The notes under the pieces were generated by a model. That model did no database searches. It saw only the letters and a program-made list of their open reading frames with translations, and had not been told where the DNA came from. The position numbers were made by a program, and so were the translations under genes. A stretch of DNA of 64,000 bases from Microcella alkaliphila (GTDB lineage Bacteria > Actinomycetota > Actinomycetes > Actinomycetales > Microbacteriaceae): positions 1 to 64,000 of the forward strand of contig NZ_SGXT01000015.1 of NCBI RefSeq assembly GCF_004216855.1, read 5' to 3'. Positions 35,230 through 44,453 of this stretch are shown in pieces. Positions within the stretch are counted from its first letter, which is position 1; every line of letters starts with the position of its first letter.

Positions 35230-37698
35230 TCAGATACCCATTGACGATTCCACCAGTGTGCCCTCGGCACCCGGGCCGTCCTGCACGCGATGACCTTTGA
35301 GGGGTCGAATCCGGGTGTGGACGGCGTCAATGATGTCGTCTGGGGTGACAAAGAAGTCCCACTCGAGTTCCGCGGGCGGCGCAATCCAGTTGCGTGCGCC
35401 GAGAACGACGACGGGCGCATCGAGGTCGTCGAATGATTCGGTGCTCACTCGAGTAGCGACAGTGTTCAGCCAACTGCCACGCAGGTTCGCATCGGATACG
35501 CACACGAGCCGACCGGTCTTCGCCACGGATTGGAGCAGTAGCGTGTAGTCGAATGGCACGAGCGATCGAGCGTCGATGATTTCCACGCTGATGCCGTGTT
35601 CATCCTCCAGTCGAGCTGCAGCATCGATCGCACGGTACAGCGCGGCACCCACGGTCAGGATGGTGAGATCTTCGCCCGCACGGACGATATTGGGCTCACC
35701 GATCGGCGTGACAAAACGCTCAGTCGGCACGCCGTCAGCGTGAACCGTCTCGGGCAGGTCGTACAGGCGCTGGCTCTCGAAGAAGACAACAGGATCGTTC
35801 CCGAGAAGAGCGGCGTTGAGAAGCCCCTTGGCGTCCTTTGCCGTAGCGGGGAACACAACCTTCAGGCCCGGCACTCCTGCGACCATGGAACTCCAGTCCT
35901 GCGAGTGCTGGGCTCCGTACTTGGCGCCAACCGAGACGCGAAGCACCATCGGGATCTTGACGAGTCCACCGGACATCGGCTGCCACTTGGCCATCTGGTT
36001 GAAGATCTCGTCGCCCGCCCGGCCAATGAAGTCGGCATACATGAGCTCGACGACGGGACGACCGCCGCTCAGAGCGTAGCCAACACCCGCACCCACAATG
36101 GCGGCCTCCGAGATGGGCGAATTGAAGAGCCGGTGACGCGGCAGCAGTTCTGTGAGTCCCCGGTAGACACCGAAGGATCCACCCCAGTCACGGTTCTCTT
36201 CACCCCACAGTGTTACACGGTCGTCGGCCGCGGCTCCTGTGGCGATGGCCTCAAAAATAGCGTCTCGAAAAGTCACAGCCTTGAGTCCGCTGACGGTCTT
36301 GCCATCGACGATGCCGGTGCGCGACTTCTTCCCGATCGCCACAAGTTGCGGTAACTCGTCGAGAGGGACAGAAGTCTCACCCACGGGCGCAGAGTCCTGT
36401 TCGATCGTTTCCGAATTGAATGTCATTTTCGCCATGAGGGACGGATCATGGCGCAGGTTGAGGCGCGGAGAATCATTGCTGTCGATCGCGACTTCCAAGG
36501 CCGAACGGACCGTCTGCTGCGCCCAATCCTTGAGCTCCTCATGACGGCCAGCTGACAAGACCTTGGCCTCGACGAAACGATCGAAGTACGTCGAGATCGG
36601 ATCGACGGCCGCCCACAGATCCAGCTCCTCTTTAGTGCGGTACGACGACGAGTCGCTGGGCGAGTGCCCGGAGAGCCGATAGGTCTGGCAATCGATAAGA
36701 ACGGGGCCCGTACCCTCCTCAATATGGCGTCGAGCCGCCTCCATGGCGTCGATGACGGCAAAGGGGTCATTGCCATCAATGGTCTGGGCGTGCATGTTGT
36801 GCCGGTTGATGCCGGCGCCGATGCGAGCGAGTCGCTCGTATGCCATCGTCTCACCGATGGTCTGGCCACCCATTCCGTAGAAGTTATTGACTACGAAGAA
36901 TACGACCGGCAATCCGCCACGGTGCTTGGTGTCCATCAGGGATTCGAGTTGCGCCATGCTCGCCAGATTGAATGACTCCCAGACGGGCCCTGTTCCGGTC
37001 GAGGCGTCTCCGATGCTCGCCACCACAAGTCCCGGCTGTACCTGGAGTCTGTTGTAGAGCGCGGCACCCGTCGCGAGCGGCCCCGATCCGCCGACAATCG
37101 CATTATTGGGATAGATGCCGAGCGGAGGAAAGAAGGCATGCATACTGCCCCCCAGTCCGCGATTGAACCCGGTTCTGCGGCCGAAGGTTTCCGCGGTCAT
37201 GCCGTACATTAAGCAGTTGATTGCTTGTTGCTCGTCATCACCGGCGGGAAGACGTCGTTGAGTGATCTCCCACGTTTCGCCGCCCGACCAATTCGTGAAA
37301 GCGTCGTCAAGGAACTCAGGTGAGCTCTTGCTGATCGCGGAGAGGCCTTTGGCGATGACCTCGCCGTGGCTGCGGTGACTGCCGAAGACCTTGTCCTCAG
37401 CCGAAAGCGTGAATGACTGTCCGACGGCGGCTGCTTCCTGACCAATGGACAGGTGAGCAGGGCCGGCGTGCACGTAGTCGACGCCGAGGTACGAACCGTC
37501 GCGCTTGATCGCGTAGAGCATGAGTTCGAATTCGCGAACCAGAATCATGTCTCGTCCGATCCGTTCGATGGCGTCATCGCCCACGTGCGCTCGCTCGCGC
37601 TTCAGATCGGGAGAGTAGTTGTTGACAGGAATCGCGCCGAGCGAGACCGACGACGTGGCGCGAATGGCCGTGGGGTCAATGAGAAGTTCTTTTGCCAT
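35230..37698 (-). CDS. Fused alpha-beta 2-oxoacid dehydrogenase E1 component
   Basis: 822 residues, a natural fusion of E1-alpha (about 1-410) and E1-beta (about 460-800). The alpha part has the thiamine-diphosphate site GDASTGTGPVWESF; FSHRSHGE is the active-site His region. The beta part begins TFRDAIFEAIATG and includes LMYADFIGRAGDEIFNQMAKW. This layout is that of branched-chain/acetoin-type dehydrogenases. It decarboxylates a 2-oxoacid (possibly acetoin) and passes the acyl group to E2. Which oxoacid cannot be settled. Preceded by E2 after 34 nt. Confidence 0.9.
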   Translation of the reverse strand: MAKELLIDPTAIRATSSVSLGAIPVNNYSPDLKRERAHVGDDAIERIGRDMILVREFELMLYAIKRDGSYLGVDYVHAGPAHLSIGQEAAAVGQSFTLSAEDKVFGSHRSHGEVIAKGLSAISKSSPEFLDDAFTNWSGGETWEITQRRLPAGDDEQQAINCLMYGMTAETFGRRTGFNRGLGGSMHAFFPPLGIYPNNAIVGGSGPLATGAALYNRLQVQPGLVVASIGDASTGTGPVWESFNLASMAQLESLMDTKHRGGLPVVFFVVNNFYGMGGQTIGETMAYERLARIGAGINRHNMHAQTIDGNDPFAVIDAMEAARRHIEEGTGPVLIDCQTYRLSGHSPSDSSSYRTKEELDLWAAVDPISTYFDRFVEAKVLSAGRHEELKDWAQQTVRSALEVAIDSNDSPRLNLRHDPSLMAKMTFNSETIEQDSAPVGETSVPLDELPQLVAIGKKSRTGIVDGKTVSGLKAVTFRDAIFEAIATGAAADDRVTLWGEENRDWGGSFGVYRGLTELLPRHRLFNSPISEAAIVGAGVGYALSGGRPVVELMYADFIGRAGDEIFNQMAKWQPMSGGLVKIPMVLRVSVGAKYGAQHSQDWSSMVAGVPGLKVVFPATAKDAKGLLNAALLGNDPVVFFESQRLYDLPETVHADGVPTERFVTPIGEPNIVRAGEDLTILTVGAALYRAIDAAARLEDEHGISVEIIDARSLVPFDYTLLLQSVAKTGRLVCVSDANLRGSWLNTVATRVSTESFDDLDAPVVVLGARNWIAPPAELEWDFFVTPDDIIDAVHTRIRPLKGHRVQDGPGAEGTLVESSMGI

Positions 37699-37732
37699 GG
37701 GATGTCCTTAGGGGCGAGGAGACGGAGAGAGG

Positions 37733-38983
37733 TCAGAGAGCAGCGAGTACATCGACCGTGGCGATGCCGTCGGCGAGATCCGCGAGGAGCTTTGCCGCAG
37801 CAGCACCGTCGAGCGCCCGGTGGTCGAAGGTGAGGGAAAGGGGGAGCAGTGCAGGCGCATCAGGCGCGCTCCGGTGAGCGGCACCAACCCCGAGGATGCA
37901 GCTCTGTGGGGGGTTCAGCACCGGGGTGAACCAGTGGACGCCGAGGCTGCCAAGATTCGTGAGCGTGAAGGTGCCGCCCGCCATGTCGTCAGCCGTGATA
38001 GCACCGGATCGCGCCTTGTTAATGGACGTGCGCGCGGCGCGAGCAATCTCGCCAAGAGAAAGGGTGTCAGCACCGCGGATAACGGGGACGAGGAGTGCCT
38101 GGCCAGTGTCCACAGCGAACCCGAGGTTCACGTCGTGGAACTGCTTGATGCCATCCCACGCGAACCAGGAGTTTGCCTCAGGGTGCCGTGCAACGACCCG
38201 GGCGACCGCGTAGAGGAGGACATCGTTGACTCCGATCTTGCCTGCCTTCTGCACATCAGTGACTTGGCGTAGCCGGGATACAAAAGCAAGAAGGTGATTG
38301 GCGTCGGCGTAGCGGGTGAGCGTGACCTGCGCCGTGCTGCTCAGTGACTCGTGCATTCGCTGCGCGGTGACTTTGCGTGCTCCGCGGACGGGGATGAGTG
38401 TGAAAGGGGAGGATGTTGCCGCACCTGACTCACTCTCGGCGACCGGGGCTCCCGCGGAACCAGCGGTCTCAGGCGACACCGCGTGGCGGACATCCTCGAT
38501 CACGATTCGACCAAAGGGGCCGGTTCCTGTGATGCCAGACACATCAAGGCCGCGCTCCGCCGCGAGCGCCCGGGCACGTGGCGAGATTCGTAGGCGCGAG
38601 CCGCGCTCGACCTCACTGCTCGCCTGGGTGTTGGAGGCGTCCTCGCTGCCCATCGAGCTGCCACCGGCGGCAGGCGTCGAAGGAGAAACGTCGTCGTCGT
38701 GCGTTGCGCCACGACCGCCACTATCGCCGCGCTCCAACTGCTCCCCAGGCTCCCCGAGGATCGCGAGCACCTCGTGCTCTGGCACTTCCTCGCCTGGCTC
38801 ATAGCGAATGTCGAGGACGCGACCGGAGGCGGGCGCCTCGATATCGATGGTCGACTTTGCCGTCTCGAGGACGACCAGGACATCGCCAGCACTCACGTCA
38901 TCTCCGACTTTCACGCTCCACTCGACGACGATGGCGTCTTCGCCCGCATTGCCGGTGGTGGGCACTCTCACATCGACAGCCAC
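37733..38983 (-). CDS. Dihydrolipoyl acyltransferase (E2)
   Basis: 416 residues from the GTG at 38983, chosen because GCGGAG lies 5 nt upstream; the longer frame begins at a TTG (38998). Single lipoyl domain with the modified lysine K43 in LETAKSTIDIEAP, a Ser/Gly linker, an E3-binding domain ISPRARALAAERGLDVSGITGTG, and the catalytic domain with H388 in DHRALDG. It transfers acyl groups from lipoate to CoA in the E1-E2-E3 complex. First gene of the operon and divergent from the SorC regulator. Confidence 0.92.
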   Translation of the reverse strand: MAVDVRVPTTGNAGEDAIVVEWSVKVGDDVSAGDVLVVLETAKSTIDIEAPASGRVLDIRYEPGEEVPEHEVLAILGEPGEQLERGDSGGRGATHDDDVSPSTPAAGGSSMGSEDASNTQASSEVERGSRLRISPRARALAAERGLDVSGITGTGPFGRIVIEDVRHAVSPETAGSAGAPVAESESGAATSSPFTLIPVRGARKVTAQRMHESLSSTAQVTLTRYADANHLLAFVSRLRQVTDVQKAGKIGVNDVLLYAVARVVARHPEANSWFAWDGIKQFHDVNLGFAVDTGQALLVPVIRGADTLSLGEIARAARTSINKARSGAITADDMAGGTFTLTNLGSLGVHWFTPVLNPPQSCILGVGAAHRSAPDAPALLPLSLTFDHRALDGAAAAKLLADLADGIATVDVLAAL

Positions 38984-39009
38984 AAAGTCTCCGCTCAAAC
39001 GATCGCGAT

Positions 39010-39025
39010 GCGCTCTTTTGAGCGC
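39010..39025. promoter_or_regulatory. Dyad between E2 operon and SorC regulator
   Basis: GCGCTC-TTTT-GAGCGC is a perfect 6-bp inverted repeat in the roughly 100-nt gap between the divergent E2 and regulator genes. It could be the SorC operator; the site has not been tested. Confidence 0.5.
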
Positions 39026-39085
39026 GCGTGATAGTTTAGCGTATGCGCCCGCCCGGTCAAGAGGCGGCCAAATTGAGGAGACGAC

Positions 39086-40042
39086 ATGTCGACGTCCGAA
39101 GCATCCAACCCGGGTGGTTGGGCAGAGGCTCTCGAGGCAGCGATCGTGGCCCGTCGTTACTACCTAGACGACCGCAAGAAGAATGAGATCGCCGATGAGT
39201 TGGGGCTGTCTCGATTCAAGGTGGCTCGCCTACTCGATGAGGCCCGCGCTCGGGGATTGGTCAAGATCTCCATCGACATGCCTGCTGATTTCGACGTACC
39301 AATGGGGGACGAGTTTGCTCGTCGCCATGGACTCCGCCGCGCATTGATCGTGAGAACCTTGGGTGCGGTTGACCAGACGGTTCCTTTGCTCGGTGCAGCG
39401 GCGGCCCAGTATCTCTCTCGGGTGCTTGCGCCCGGAGACCTTCTCGGAATGTCGTGGGGCCGAAGCCTGACCAGCACTGTCGACGCGGCGGGCTCGTTCC
39501 CCGCAGTAGACGTTGTACAACTGGTGGGAGGCCTTCGCTCCAACACCTCGATTCCAGGAGCAGAGTTGGTGCGACGTTTCGCGAAGCACACCGGTGGGCG
39601 ACCGTTCGTACTGCACGCACCACTCCTGGTCGGGTCGGCCAGTATGGCCGAAGCTCTGCGTGCCGACCCGAGTTTGGCCGAGACGACGAGCCGCTACAGT
39701 CGCTTAAGAGCCGCGCTTGTCGGCATCGGATCATGGAATCCCGCACGATCATCGCTTCGAGGAGAGTTTGATGCGACCGAGCGTGCCGAGCTGGAGGCGC
39801 GAGGCGCCGTCGCAGACATCTGCACGTTTGTTCTCGACCGGAACGGTCACGTGGTCAGCAGCGATGCTACGGCTCGCTCCGTGGGCGTCACGAGCGAAGA
39901 ACTGATGCGCGTGCCGGAAGTGATCGCGGTCGCCGGCGGAGCGGACAAAAAGGATGCGATTGCCGCGTCACTCCGTAGCGGCATGATCGACACGCTCGTC
40001 ATCGACGATGTGACTGCGATTGCCCTCATGCCCCAGGACTGA
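39086..40042 (+). CDS. SorC/DeoR-type sugar-binding transcriptional regulator
   Basis: 318 residues. N-terminal HTH (about 25-58: ARRYYLDDRKKNEIADELGLSRFKVARLLDEARARGLV without other domain) followed by the SorC sugar-phosphate effector domain (GMSWGRSLTSTV, QLVGGLRSN, ALVGIGSW, DICTFVLDRNGHVV, VAGGADKKDAIAASLRSG). Such regulators sense phosphorylated sugars or polyols. It is divergent from the 2-oxoacid dehydrogenase operon and is its likely regulator. It ends in front of a GC-rich hairpin. Confidence 0.9.
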   Translation: MSTSEASNPGGWAEALEAAIVARRYYLDDRKKNEIADELGLSRFKVARLLDEARARGLVKISIDMPADFDVPMGDEFARRHGLRRALIVRTLGAVDQTVPLLGAAAAQYLSRVLAPGDLLGMSWGRSLTSTVDAAGSFPAVDVVQLVGGLRSNTSIPGAELVRRFAKHTGGRPFVLHAPLLVGSASMAEALRADPSLAETTSRYSRLRAALVGIGSWNPARSSLRGEFDATERAELEARGAVADICTFVLDRNGHVVSSDATARSVGVTSEELMRVPEVIAVAGGADKKDAIAASLRSGMIDTLVIDDVTAIALMPQD

Positions 40043-40063
40043 GCGCCCTCCCCCTCTGGGCGC
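40043..40063 (+). terminator. Hairpin after the SorC regulator
   Basis: GCGCCC / GGGCGC stem with a 9-nt loop directly after the stop codon, without a T tract. The rest of 40064-40320, between convergent genes, holds nothing I recognise. Confidence 0.45.
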
Positions 40064-40320
40064 AACAGTGTGTACTGGCACGTCGTCGCGCGAGGAGCGG
40101 GGTACGCAATCTCTGCTGCAGGAGCTTCTCCCTCCAACTATGCGAGGCGCTGGCGCGGAATAGGCTGAACGCCACTTCCCGGGGCTTGACCCAGGGGTCC
40201 TTCGAGATCCTCGAGGTGACACGCGAGGAGGCAAGCATGTCCACCTCTAGGTTTTGTCAGCTGATCGAGATGTCCAGACGCAGCTGGCGGCGCTGGCAAG
40301 CCGAATAACGACAGCCGCCT

Positions 40321-41190
40321 CTATTGCAGGTCAAGTGTCGCGACCGCGCGCAGCTGATCCCGGATGAATCGATTCGCGTGGGCGGCCAGGTCAGCAGAGT
40401 CTTCCCACAGGTTGCGCCAAATGCCCAAGGTGTTGGAGAGCGACTCCGACACGACCGCACTCGAGAAGGACTCAAACACGATCGGGCCGTCGTAGCCGAG
40501 ACGCGTGAGTCCCCGAAAGAATGCGCCGAAATCGACGGTGCCCGTGCCCAGATAGCCGCGATGACTCTCACCAATGTGCACGTAGGCGAGCTGGCCACCG
40601 GCATCCAGCACGGGTTCGAGCATCCCAGCCTCCTCGATATTCATGTGGTAAGTGTCGAGGTGCAGGTGCACGTTGTCGTGATCGACCAGGTCGAGAAAGC
40701 GAAGACCTTCCCGCGCGGTATTGACGACATTGGTCTCGTACCTGTTGACGATCTCCAGCGCGAGGGAGACCCCCGCGGCTTCCGCCCGAGCACCCAGACG
40801 TCCTAGAGCCTCCGCTGAATGCGACCGGCCGAGTTCGGTCACAGGGGTCATGTACTTCTGCATTGCCGAGTAGATGACACCACACAGCTGGGAGCCGCCG
40901 GCCTCGGCCACTACGTCAATGGCGTTCTCCAGAAGTGACTCGCCACTGCGGCTCACCGTCGCGTCGGAGCTTGAGAGATCGTGGTCAGCGTCGAGACCCA
41001 TACTTGCTGACATGGCGACTCCGTGGTCGTCCAGCATCCGTCGCACGAGAGCACCGTCGAACGAGGAGGGGTCCATCAATGGCAACTCCAAGAGATCGAA
41101 CCCCGCCGCCTGCGTGCCGCTGATGGCAGTGTTCAGGCCAGCTTCGTCGAATGTTCCGGTGAAGACGAGGCCGTGTACGCCGATCTGCAT
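40321..41190 (-). CDS. Sugar-phosphate isomerase/epimerase (tagatose-3-epimerase-like)
   Basis: 289 residues; the ATG is preceded by AAAGGAG. TIM barrel of the AP-endonuclease 2 family: LEIVNRYETN (metal Glu), HLHLDTYHMNIEEAG (Asp, His), HIGESHRGYLG (His and the substrate-binding Arg), VFESFSS (second Glu). This set fits ketose 3-epimerases (D-tagatose/D-psicose/L-ribulose). It is alone on its strand, with a 230-nt gap upstream of the PfkB remnant. Substrate unknown. Confidence 0.88.
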   Translation of the reverse strand: MQIGVHGLVFTGTFDEAGLNTAISGTQAAGFDLLELPLMDPSSFDGALVRRMLDDHGVAMSASMGLDADHDLSSSDATVSRSGESLLENAIDVVAEAGGSQLCGVIYSAMQKYMTPVTELGRSHSAEALGRLGARAEAAGVSLALEIVNRYETNVVNTAREGLRFLDLVDHDNVHLHLDTYHMNIEEAGMLEPVLDAGGQLAYVHIGESHRGYLGTGTVDFGAFFRGLTRLGYDGPIVFESFSSAVVSESLSNTLGIWRNLWEDSADLAAHANRFIRDQLRAVATLDLQ

Positions 41191-41420
41191 GCGGGACTCC
41201 TTTGCTCGAGGGGGGTTTCACGCGAGGCCCCGGCGGGCGTGCGCCATGGTGAAGGTCCGGGCTTCACGCCGGCAGCCATCCTATCGATGCCGCACGACAC
41301 GGCCGCCCCTCGACCACAGCGTGGCCCCGCTCCCCTTGTCCGTTCCGGAGCGATGGCTATCGTGGTGCCCGCGAGCTCAGACGAAGACCGGTCAGGGTGT
41401 GGCGACCCGGACGTCGCAGC

Positions 41421-42401
41421 TCAGGGTGGGCATGTCTCCGTGATCGTCCTCGCGAGCTCCACCTCGAGGCGCTCGACGTCGGCGCTGTGGCAGAGCTGCG
41501 TCGCCTCGGTCATCGCGGTCGGTGCGCCCGCGGCGACCCCCATGCAGAACGCCGACTGGAGGTCACGCCCATCCGCGATCCGCAACACGAGACCCGCGAG
41601 GAAGCTGTCCCCCGCGGCCACCGTCGACCTCACCTCGATGGGCGGCGGACGCAGTCTAGCCGTGTGCCGTCACGAGTGACGAGCACCGCGCCGTCGCCGC
41701 CGAGGGTGAGCGCGACAACATCCACCCGGCCGCGGTCCACGAGCTCCTCGGCTGCCGCAACATGATCCTCGATAGTTGTATATGGTCGCGCCGACGAGCT
41801 GCCCCAGATCGCGGCCGCTCGGCTTGATGAGGTAGACTCCCTCGTCCAGCGCCGCGGCGAGGGCGTCGCCCGAGGCGTCCACGATCGCGCGCGCACCATG
41901 GCGGTGCGCCGCCTGCGTGGGCCGGGCATAGAAGTCGTCGGGCACTCCCGGCGAGAGCCACCCGCTCACCACGACGTAGCCGCCCAGGCGGCTCGCATCC
42001 TCGGTCGCATCCAGCGCGGCCTGCCATTCGCGGTCGCTCAGCTCGGGGCCCTGCAGCACGAAGCGGAACTGCTGGCCCGTCGATGTCTCGTCGATCGCCA
42101 CGTTCTCACGCGTCGACCCGCCGATCGGGATGACGCGGCCGATAATCCCCTCCTCCTCGAGCAGTTGACGGTAGGCCTGCCCGGTCGCGCCGCCGAGAGC
42201 GTAGATCGCGGTCGACTGGCCACCGAGGCGCCGGATGACCCGACTCACGTTGACCCCGGCGCCACCCGGGTCGAGGCGGCTCGGGCCGCACCGCATCTTG
42301 TGTTGAGGTCGCACGCGCTCGGTCGAGGTGCTCACGTCGAGCGCGGGATTGATCGTCAAGGTGACGATCGGCTGGGGTGGCGCGGAGGTGGTCTCGGCCA
42401 T
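41421..42401 (-). pseudogene. PfkB-family 1-phosphofructokinase-like sugar kinase with two frameshifts
   Basis: The frame starting at 42401 encodes PITLTINPALDVST, PGGAGVNVSRVIRRLGG and DEGVYLIKPSGRDLGQLVGA, typical of the PfkB/LacC group. Near 41785 the coding signal moves to the next frame (RPYTTIEDHVAAAEELVDRG, TLGGDGAVLVT) and near 41655 it returns to the first (RPPPIEVRSTVAAGDSFLAG, the catalytic Asp motif, then a normal C-terminus). The shifts compensate, so the middle 41 residues are read out of frame. Third gene of the xylose cluster. Either a recent pseudogene or two sequence errors. Confidence 0.85.
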
Positions 42402-42410
42402 GGGCCCAGG

Positions 42411-43768
42411 CTAGCCCTGCGCCGCGTACTGCTCGCGGATCACCGGGCGGTCGTCTGCGGGATGCTCAGCCCACGTTGCCGCAGGCCACGTGGGTCGCTC
42501 GCCGGCCAGTGCCCACACGGCCTGCGCAGCAGCGCCGAGCGCGACGTACTCTCCCGGTGCGGGGATGACGATTGGGGCACCGAAGACCTGAGCGGCGATC
42601 ACACCCACCGCGGTGCTGCGCGCGGCACCGCCGATGAGAAGGATGCGCTCGGCCGACACCCCGAGGCGCGTGATCGCATCGAGGCCGTCGGCAAGCCCAC
42701 ACAGGATACCCTCGATCGCCGCGCGCGCGAGGTTCTCGCGCGTGCTGCTCGCGAGCGTGAGGCCGCTGAGAGTCGCTGTCGCGTCGGGCAGGTTGGGGGT
42801 GCGCTCGCCCTCGAAGTACGGGTGCAGCACGAGACCCCCGCCCCCGGGCTCGGCAGGGAGGCGAGGGCCGCAAGGCCCTCGTGGTCGACGCCGAGCACGA
42901 GCGCGATCGCGTCGAGCACGCGTGCGGCGTTGAGCGTCGCGACGAGGGGCAGGTGGGCACCGGCAGCGTCAGCGAAGCCGGCGACGGTGCCCCGTGCATC
43001 CGCTACGGGGTGGGCGCTGACGGCGAAGACAGTGCCGCTCGTACCGATCGAGACGACGACGTCGCCGGGGCCCGCGCCGAGGCCGAGCCCGCCGGCGGCG
43101 TTGTCGCCCGCGCCCGCGCCTACCCGCGTGCCCGGTCGAGCCGACGCGATCTCAGGAGTTGCCGCGTCGATCACCCGGAAACCCGCGGGGCCAAGTACGC
43201 GAGGCACGACGACTCCTGAGAACGCGGTCGCCTCAGGGTCGGCCGAGCCAGCCTGGTGAGCGTAGTCGGCGCGGGCCGAACCGGCATGAGTGCGTGCGGC
43301 GTCAGCAACCCGAGCGGGGCGGCCAAGCACGCGCTCGAATAGGTCGAGGTCGTACTCGCCCGTCGCGGCCGAGAAGTAGGCGGTGCCGCTGGCATCCGAC
43401 CGGTCGGTGACCAGCTCGTCGAGGACGGGGCCGAGTGCGCTCTCGCCCTCGGGCCCGTAGCCGCGCAGGCGCCAGGTCAGCCAGTCGTGCGGCAAGGCCA
43501 CGGCGGCGACGCGCGCGGCATTGTCGGGCTCGTGGTCGCGCAGCCAGCGCAACTTCGTCGCCGTGAAGGACGCCACCGGCACGACGCCCACGCGGCGGGC
43601 GTACTCCTCCGCTCCGACCTCCGCGATCAGCTCGGTGGCGGCGACCTCGGTTCCGCCGGGATGCGCGGCTCGCCCCTCACGGACGACGCGGCCGCTCGCG
43701 ACGTCGAGGGCGACGACGAACATCTTGCAGCTCTGAGTCGAGGAGTCGACTCCCGCGACGAGCGCCAC
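42411..43768 (-). pseudogene. xylB: Xylulokinase with a frameshift in a G tract
   Basis: From the GTG at 43768, 2 nt after the xylA stop, the frame encodes an FGGY kinase ([52 protein letters not shown]) up to [10 protein letters not shown]. At about 42830-42850, in two G5 tracts, the coding signal moves to another frame that carries [15 protein letters not shown], the adenine-binding [10 protein letters not shown] and the normal C-terminus. The net shift is one base lost or two gained. Without it the protein would be about 450 residues, normal for XylB. So the gene is broken, or the assembly has a homopolymer error. Confidence 0.88.
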
Positions 43769-43770
43769 GA

Positions 43771-44316
43771 CTAGTGGGCGCCAAGGAGCTGCTCGGTGGC
43801 GAGCTGCTGCCGCCGCACGTAGCCGAAGTCCTTGCCATTGAAGTACGCACTCGCGTCGAAGTCTTCGAACGCGCTGCGGTCGGCGAGCAGCGCCTCGACC
43901 GTCTCGTCGGCGCCGAGCGTCGGCTCGCTGAGCTCGGCCGCGCGGTCCGCGGCGAGCGCCTGCTGCACCTCGGGGTCGGCACGGAAGACCGCGGCGCGCT
44001 CCTTGAGCAGCAGGTAGGTGCGCACGTTGGCCTTTGCCGACTCCCACACGCCCGACTCGTCCTCGGTGCGGCTTGGCTTGTAGTCGAAGCGGCGGGGGTC
44101 GTCGTACCCACTGCCGCCTCCCGGCCCTCCGTTCTCAAGCAGGTCGACGAGCGAGAACGCGTTGTGCAGACCGCCGTGGCCGAATACGAGGTCTTGGTCG
44201 GCGGAGAGCAGGGCGTTGAGCACGGTTTGCAGCAGATAACGCATCAAATCCGGTGATGCTTCGGTGAGGGCTTCACTAAGCAGGCCGGCAGGGTCGAGAA
44301 TGTGTGAAGCGGTCAT
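43771..44316 (-). pseudogene. xylA: Chimeric xylose isomerase fragment fused to an IS256 transposase N-terminus
   Basis: The last 140 residues ([56 protein letters not shown]) are the C-terminal third of xylose isomerase (normally about 390 residues). The first 40 residues (from ATG 44316, [37 protein letters not shown]) are instead the N-terminus of an IS256-family (Mutator-type) transposase. The frames join at about 44197. About 250 residues of the isomerase core, including most metal and catalytic residues, are missing. Downstream xylB begins 2 nt after the stop. Confidence 0.85.
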
Positions 44317-44430
44317 CGTGTTGATGCCGTTCGAGTGGAGGTAAGAGACTTCTCGAAGAATCACACGGAGACCGCGTTCACGTCGTCATCGACGCGGTGG
44401 GCCACCGGGCGCTACACCACTATGCGGGAC
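44197..44430 (-). mobile_element. IS256-family element remnant (left end)
   Basis: Transposase N-terminal codons (44197-44316) plus the leader upstream to roughly 44425 resemble the 5' end of actinobacterial IS256/IS1081-type elements. The CTACACCACTATGCGGGACTC sequence near 44410-44432 looks like an IS256-family terminus (from memory). The rest of the element and the 5' part of xylA are deleted. No right end and no target duplication are visible. Confidence 0.65.
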
Positions 44431-44453
44431 TCCACTCCGCGTAGGCTGACATA

